Source: Cyclostephanos tholiformis
Taxonomy: Eukaryota > Bacillariophyta > Thalassiosirophyceae > Thalassiosirales > Thalassiosiraceae
Direction: 5' to 3'
Assembly (NCBI GenBank): GCA_036939975.1
Contig: JALLPB010001099.1
Coordinates: forward strand, 1-13,697
DNA length: 13,697 nt
Shown here in pieces: positions 8,879 to 13,697 of this stretch (positions are counted from its first letter, which is position 1; each line of letters starts with the position of its first letter). The notes beneath the pieces are model-generated. The model did not search any database. It saw only the letters and a program-made list of their open reading frames with translations, and was not told the DNA's origin. The position numbers and the translations under genes were made by a program.

Positions 8879-9959
8879 GACAACCTAAAATTCATAATCA
8901 ATAAGATCTTATACATTGATGATGTAGCTTTCTTTTTTGAGAGCAGAAAAGATGCAGAGAAGGAATTGAAATGATACACAAAATCATTTGACTCTTTGGC
9001 CTTGAAATGTGCATTGGATGAGGAGAGCAGCTATCAAAACTGAAATAATTTACATACCTGTGGCCAACTTCTAATCCCAAACCACAAACCCCACCAGCAT
9101 CCTACCATCAAACACAAACAAGCTTTGTTGACTTCATAAAACACTTCAAATACCTAGGAAGCTACATTTCATTTGACCTAACAGATGATTACTACACCAA
9201 CCACAGAATCACAACAGCCATTAAAGCAATGGGCACCCTAAAACACCTCTGGGACAACCCCTACACAGACTTAAAAGCCAAATAACAAATCTTCTTTGCC
9301 ATCCCAGCAAATCTACTTCAATGGGGCTGTGAATCATGGGCCCTGCATAAATCCCACATCAACAAATGTGAAGTATTCTGGCACAGACAAATACTCAAAA
9401 TTGGAATCATGCAGGACAAAGATGATAGAATCACAAATGAAAGAATCAGAAAAATATTTATGAAAATTCCATCTGCAGAAAACACCCTATCAGCAAGACA
9501 ACTCACCTACATCAAAAAATTGTTAGAGGACCAGATGATCACCCCCCAAAACAACTTCTCACAGCATGGACTGAAAAATCAAGACCAAAAGGGGGCATAC
9601 TAACAACCAACAAAAAGGCAATTATAAGATCTCTCCATACCTTACTCCTTGCTGAAATGACAGAATGAAGAAATCAAACAGCCAGTGGAATGCAAATAGC
9701 ACACCTCAACAAAGATGGAAAGATGAAATTGGGGCTAAAAATTGTGATGGACAAACTCTTATGGGAATGGAACATAAACAAACTCAAATACCCAGGAATC
9801 AATGTACCCCCACCCAACCCAAACAGAAGAAGAAGACAACTGCCACCACAACATGAACCCAAATTCCATAACAAAGGCCAGAGAGCTACAGAACCAGCGA
9901 CATCCCACTTCCATCTACTAAACAATGCCCACGAACTCCTGAGAGACACAGGATACTAA
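8879..9959 (+). mobile_element. 3' fragment of a dead LINE-type (non-LTR) retrotransposon
   Basis: The fragment begins in the reverse-transcriptase palm. Bases 8912-8923 encode YIDD, the catalytic aspartate pair, followed by VAFFFESRKDAEKEL, and stop at TGA 8972. A second frame from 9007 gives MCIG, a TGA at 9019, then GEQLSK, matching the conserved GLEMHIGRG-type motif. From 9124 one frame reads FIKHFKYLGSYISFDL. It passes a TAA at 9283 and continues with WGCESWAL to about 9530. A frameshift then leads to PKQLLTAWTEKSRPKGG and TNKKAIIRSL. The last frame (9690-9959) holds a basic Pro-rich tail with NRRRRQLPP. Endonuclease and most of the fingers/palm are absent, as in 5'-truncated LINE copies. 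No poly-A tail or target duplication is evident. Family recognition is from memory of algal LINE proteins. Confidence 0.75.
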
Positions 9960-10141
9960 AAATACCCTCCTCCTTAAGAATAGCACCCACATCCTGAGCC
10001 TCACACCCAAGAGGACCCCCAATAGCTCCCTACAACAAACCATCAATGTGAACGAAATGCCACTCACTGGTAACAACATAACGCATGCCCCCTGCCTCAA
10101 ACCAAACCCCAAAGAGCTCAAAAACTCACCTAATATACTGT
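9960..10141. other. A/C-rich sequence after the LINE, no gene called
   Basis: This stretch follows the last reverse-transcriptase frame without a clear element end. The minus strand keeps a partly open frame, with fragments such as EAGGMRYVV and one internal stop, but nothing I can assign. It may be LINE 3' untranslated sequence or older debris. Confidence 0.3.
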
Positions 10142-10450
10142 ATAAACCAGGTTGAAGCACCACCGTGGTTTAAGCACCAGACACTAAATCTATCTAAATT
10201 ATTTAGAAAATTAAAAACAGGAGGAATTGAATTGTGACACAATGCGGCCATTTTCAGAAACCCTTGTAAGCAAGAAAAATATCCAGCGTAAAATTTCGCA
10301 TCTTTTATGTACTTGGGTTGACTAATGAAACTTACCGCAGCACTTTATCCGAACAAAAAACAACTCACTCAGGGTTTTGCAGAAAAACTGTCAAACAATT
10401 TAGCTGGCACATTCTAGAAAATTAGCTGGTGCTTAAACCCTGGTCTTTAT
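10142..10450. mobile_element. Small non-coding element with inverted ends (MITE-like)
   Basis: GGTTTAAGCACCAG at 10167-10180 is matched exactly by its inverse at 10426-10439, giving 273 bp between outer edges. A weaker outer copy at 10142-10162 aligns with the inverse of 10427-10450, sharing ATAAA, CCAGG and AAGCACCA with small gaps. The left side thus carries the end motif twice in tandem, 25 bp apart. The interior (10181-10425) is AT-rich and non-coding, and contains several CpGs, unlike its left neighbourhood. No target duplication could be matched, so the superfamily is not assigned. It may be a non-autonomous DNA transposon. Confidence 0.55.
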
Positions 10451-10771
10451 GGTAGGCTGAAGACCCTTTGACATGAGACTGATTGAGCATAAGACTAGCC
10501 TACCACCCCTCAATATGTCTTTTCTTATGCCTAAAAGCCCCAACATACCCCCCCCAAAACCCACCAGACACAGATTCTCCCTTCCAAAAGACTTATCCCC
10601 CAGATAATGGGGATACATCCCCCTCCACCACAAATCAAGAGAAACCTCATTAAGACAAGAGCAAAACCTACCACGTGTAGAGAGGACCCCCACCACCTCC
10701 GATGTTGCTCAAACCCCAACCACCAACTTCATCAGATCAGAAATACCTCAGTAACCCACCCAAGAAATCCA
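10451..10771. other. Unassigned G-poor, C-rich stretch
   Basis: The plus strand is full of CCCC and CACC runs. Open frames exist on both strands, but they have low-complexity Trp/Gly- or Pro/His-rich translations typical of skewed composition. I see no gene, repeat boundary or RNA. Confidence 0.3.
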
Positions 10772-11252
10772 TCATTGACTGTGCAATAGGAATGTCAAGA
10801 AGAAGACAAACACAACAAACTCCCACCAATTGCCAGCATCCAATAACACCACAGTCTCATCCTCTAAATGCAAAACCAGAAACTCATCATCACGAGGCTC
10901 AACATATGCCCTTCCATCAACCCTAGTATGATGATAATCAAGAGGAATAATAGGAAACAACCCACCACAATATGAATACTTCAAATGCTTACAAACCCAC
11001 TCTTTCTCATGCCAAGGGCCAGTCCATGGCCAACTACCCACATTTGGCACAACGTGAATAGAATTACATGTAGCATCTAATATTTCAATGCAACACCTCT
11101 CCAACCACATGGGACTCAGGCCCCTACTGCCACTCGAAGAGAAACCTACCCCACCCTGTATTATGATAACAAGACTGCAAGGGATCATAATCATCATCAG
11201 AACCAGACAAATCACATGGATCACTATCACAAGTCAAATGGGAAACACTCAT
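10772..11252 (-). pseudogene. Faint gene relic on the minus strand
   Basis: An ATG at 11252 opens a minus-strand frame with an acidic start containing CDSDPCDLSGSDDDYD. It runs to about 11155 and then stops. A neighbouring frame takes over and stays open to 10772, with text such as EKEWVCKHLKYSYCGG, VDGRAYVEP and HLEDETVVLLD. The charged, non-repetitive composition and the clean hand-over suggest one protein of about 160 residues with one frameshift. No family is recognised. The strong base skew here makes long minus-strand frames more likely by chance, so this is tentative. Confidence 0.3.
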
Positions 11253-11728
11253 TTAAACCACACACTGTTCCCCAAACAATAAAAACAGAAATCCCAAATC
11301 TCAAAGCATCACCACCCACACTTCACACAAAAACCACGTAGAAACAGTACCAAATGCTTGTCCATCCACACAAAAAAGAAAAAAACTCAAAGAAACAAAA
11401 AACTTCTCACTAACTCCCCCCAGACTCTACAAAAAAAACAATAGAACCAAAAACAAACACTCACACATCAATATGAAAAACATCAAATTCAAAAAAACAA
11501 AGAACTTCTCATTCACTTTTAACACCATTAGACTGGTGTAGCCTCACGTACAAAAAAGAAAATGTACCACCAAGAATGCATTAAGACCACTGCTTGGAAC
11601 AGAAAATAACTTGTTGCATCCTACACATACATGGGCCTGGGGGATGTATAGCTAAAAGGCTCTAGTATCAATAGCACTCTAGTAAACTTACGTACTTACT
11701 TCCTAGCCACAAATGCATGGTTAGTAGT
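11253..11728. other. A/C-rich non-coding stretch
   Basis: The sequence to about 11,520 is dominated by A and C with many AAAAA and CACAA runs; after that the skew fades. Short poly-A runs occur at several places. I see no coding frame, inverted repeat or RNA gene. Confidence 0.35.
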
Positions 11729-12137
11729 TGAGGTTGAGGGAATTGGTGTAGCAACTGAGATGAGGTCATGGCTCAGCTTGTTGTTGGCATGAATTTTTCT
11801 TATTCTGCAAGTTTAATAACAAGAATTGTCAAATATTTGTGCAATTTTGCAAACTTGCACTTATGGTGATTAATTGCAAACTTGCACTTTTAGGTAATTA
11901 ATTACAAACTTGCACCTCATCACATTGAAATTTGTTGCTTACATACTAAGTCCTCAAAATAATTCCCTTTTGGTGCAATTTTGTGATAAATTACCAAAAA
12001 ATGCAAGTTTGCAAGTAATAACTTGCACCTAAAACATGATGTTTTGCATGAATTAAGTAGAGGAACTGGTATGCTTGCATACCATACCTCTCCATGTAAA
12101 ACAGTCTGCTCACATTGCTACCATTCCCTCAACCTCA
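11729..12137. mobile_element. Foldback/MITE-like element with nested repeats
   Basis: TGAGGTTGAGGGAATTGGTGTAGCAA at 11729-11754 is the inverse of 12115-12137 apart from three inserted bases. Inside, 27-28-bp direct units start at 11849, 11876 and 11904, sharing CAAACTTGCAC. The inverse, TGCAAGTTTGC, lies at 12002-12012 and a further ACTTGCACCTAAAA follows. The interior is AT-rich and has no open frame. Such a structure can fold into a long imperfect hairpin and fits a non-autonomous DNA transposon. No clear target duplication was found. Confidence 0.55.
12068..12083. repeat. Perfect 7-bp inverted repeat with 2-base loop
   Basis: GGTATGC-TT-GCATACC forms a perfect stem with a two-base centre. 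It sits inside the right arm of the foldback element and may be part of its secondary structure. No function is inferred. Confidence 0.4.
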
Positions 12138-12485
12138 TTGTGCCATTATGATGGAACAAAAATGACATTGGATAATCTGGTAGGAGCCAATACTGAAAAT
12201 ATGACATCATGAGACAGTGTACCAACAAAGCCAAAATGAGGAGAAGAGCAAGCAAGTTGGATTTCCAGTTGGAGAACTTGTAGAGCTAACTGTCATGTCT
12301 AGCAATTGTTAATAATTATATGTCACCAAGTAGAGATAACTCATAATATTATAATCACCAAACTAATAATTGCATTAAACAAGTAATATCTAACGCTGAC
12401 TGAATACCACCACTCTCCCAACCCACAGCCCTCCGCTTTTGTCAAAGCAGGGGGGGTCTCTTGATGTCCTTGGCTGCAGACACCA
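12138..12485. other. Unassigned AT-rich stretch
   Basis: This is AT-rich sequence with TAATAATTAT-type runs and no convincing open frame, inverted repeat or RNA gene. From about 12,410 it grades into the C-rich tract. Confidence 0.3.
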
Positions 12486-12870
12486 CCTTTTTTCCTCCTC
12501 CTCCTCCCCCCCCTCCTCCTCTGACCTTTCCTTCTCTTTCCCCCCCCCCCCTCCCTCCCATCTCACTGCTTCCCAGTCTGCCATCCTCCTCCGCTTTCTT
12601 TTCATATGTGGATCCCCCCCCTCCTACTTCCCCTGCCCCCTCAAACCCATCATTGTCCCCTTTGACATCATCTCCATCAATAGCGACAGCATTCCCCCCC
12701 TGCCAGACAATACAGTGCACCCCTTGTCCCCCAATCAGCCTTGTAAGGGATCTTGACCTCGACCTCAGCATGCCCCCCCAGTCCTCCATTGCAACCCCCA
12801 CCACTGCCATCTTCCTCCTTTCCCCTCACCTCCCTCACTTTTTGATTGTTGTGTCCTACTCAAAAACCTA
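12486..12870. repeat. Polypyrimidine and poly-C tract
   Basis: Bases 12486-12522 and 12525-12559 are unbroken pyrimidine, with CCT triplet runs and an 11-base C run at 12541-12551 followed by CTCCCTCCC. C-rich blocks continue to about 12,870. On the minus strand 12541-12559 reads as four or more G-runs of three or longer with one-base spacers, a strong quadruplex pattern. Overlapping frames on both strands encode only Pro/Ser- or Gly/Glu-rich low-complexity text, so no gene is called. Confidence 0.6.
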
Positions 12871-13697
12871 CTGACAAAACACTCACACAACCACCTCCAA
12901 TTCTTGTGGTAACAGAAAAATTGCGCCATGCCGCATCAACAGTTGCATGCCCATGGTGTGGTGCAACTGACGGTGCCTGGGGGTGGCCATCCAACTACCC
13001 TGGGGGCTGAGCTAAGGTTCGACATCCTGGTAGTCCCAACTCCCCGGCTACCATTAAACCTGCCCCTCTATAAAAATATCCCCAATTCTCACATCATTGG
13101 CTGATTGTCATGCAGCACTGAATCCACTTGATGCATGCACCCATTGCAGCTGCTTTTCCCATTGTGGTGATGGTCTTCGCCTCATGACCATGCCTTTTTA
13201 GACACACTCACCCAGCAGCCGTCACTCTTGCAGCGTCTCCTGCATTCTCTGCTGCTCATACCACATCTGCCACTAAGCTGATTGTTGCAACCTCCACATC
13301 CATCATGTTTGTCACATCCTTGTGCACCTCACTGGTGGTGGCAATAGTGATCATCATGATAATCCCAGTTGTTGTCATTGTGACAATGTGAGCAACTCCC
13401 ATTGCATCGTCCATGCTTGCAAATATCGTGGTGTGCATAGCTCATGCATCAGGCCTTGCACTTCTTGCAGAGGTCACTCACATGCAGCTTCCTCACTTGA
13501 GCGCAGATCGGGGCACTGAATCAACATTGTAGGCTTCAGTATCTGACCTAGGCGGGTGGATGACTTTTCCCCTGAAATGAAATAAGACAAGAAGTGAAGA
13601 TGAAGTGGCATGTCATTCAGGTCAGAAGAGAAAATTATGAGGTTATTTTAATGCTTAAAAATGAAGTGGATTGCCCTGGCCAAAGCTAGGGGGTGAG
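12871..13697. other. Unassigned right-hand flank
   Basis: GC is higher here than in the preceding A/C-rich region and CpGs are present. A 58-codon ATG frame at 12928-13104 and a hydrophobic plus-strand frame ending in a TGA near 13,398 are the only notable open stretches. Neither shows a recognisable motif. CAT/ATG-rich low-complexity sequence around 13,260-13,440 produces open frames on both strands. I see no gene that can be supported. Confidence 0.3.

Noticed and set aside
10433..10719. Two minus-strand frames rich in Gly, Trp and Leu
   Set aside because: They overlap in different frames within C-rich sequence, and their composition follows from the base skew.
12439..12874. Overlapping Pro/Ser-rich and Gly/Glu-rich frames on both strands
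   Set aside because: They are produced by the polypyrimidine tract; all readings are low complexity and several overlap in different frames.
12928..13104. 58-codon ATG frame in the right flank
   Set aside because: Short, no motif, no upstream evidence and no recognised relative.
13250..13519. Hydrophobic or Met/Thr-rich frames on both strands
   Set aside because: CAT/ATG-rich low-complexity sequence opens both strands at once; the plus frame, which looks like a membrane segment, ends at a TGA near 13,398 without a clear start.

Overview
The window looks like a repeat-dense, non-coding-rich stretch of a eukaryotic nuclear genome, most likely a stramenopile alga such as a diatom. That assignment rests on remembered protein patterns (a Plavaka/CACTA-like transposase, and a non-LTR reverse transcriptase with YIDD, FKYLGS and WGCESWAL blocks) plus a canonical GT-AG intron; no search was run. 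Nothing resembles a bacterial operon, and no rRNA, tRNA or CRISPR was seen.

Layout. 1-256 (minus) is the start of a coiled-coil protein gene that runs off the left edge. 610-7332 is interpreted as one DNA transposon of about 6.7 kb. Both ends read CACTAA and lead straight into a 16-bp near-palindrome, TGCGATTnnAATCGCA. Three copies stand in tandem at the left end, and four near-complete copies plus a half-site are spread over the right 365 bp. Inside are two convergent genes. The plus-strand gene (718-3621) is a zinc-finger DDE transposase interrupted by a single in-frame TGA. The minus-strand gene (6776-4226) is an unrecognised ~770-820 aa protein that appears to be spliced through a short phase-0 intron. 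Degenerate ~105-bp repeats lie between their 3' ends. The palindromic site also recurs between the genes and inside the intron.

7343-8838 is a broken gene with an acidic N-terminal part and a FLYWCH-like zinc-binding block. It begins 11 bp beyond the transposon end. 8879-9959 is the 3' part of a dead LINE-type retrotransposon, lying in a 1,035-bp stretch without a single CpG. From about 9,040 to 11,500 the plus strand is rich in A and C and poor in G and T. That stretch holds a small element with inverted repeats (10142-10450) and a faint minus-strand gene relic (10772-11252). A foldback element (11729-12137), a polypyrimidine/poly-C tract (12486-12870) and unassigned sequence to the end complete the window.

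The picture is layered: old, CpG-depleted retroelement debris to the right, and a structurally near-complete and probably younger CACTA-type element to the left. The element's transposase would be expected to bind the palindromic sites near its ends. The role of the second, spliced gene is the main unknown.
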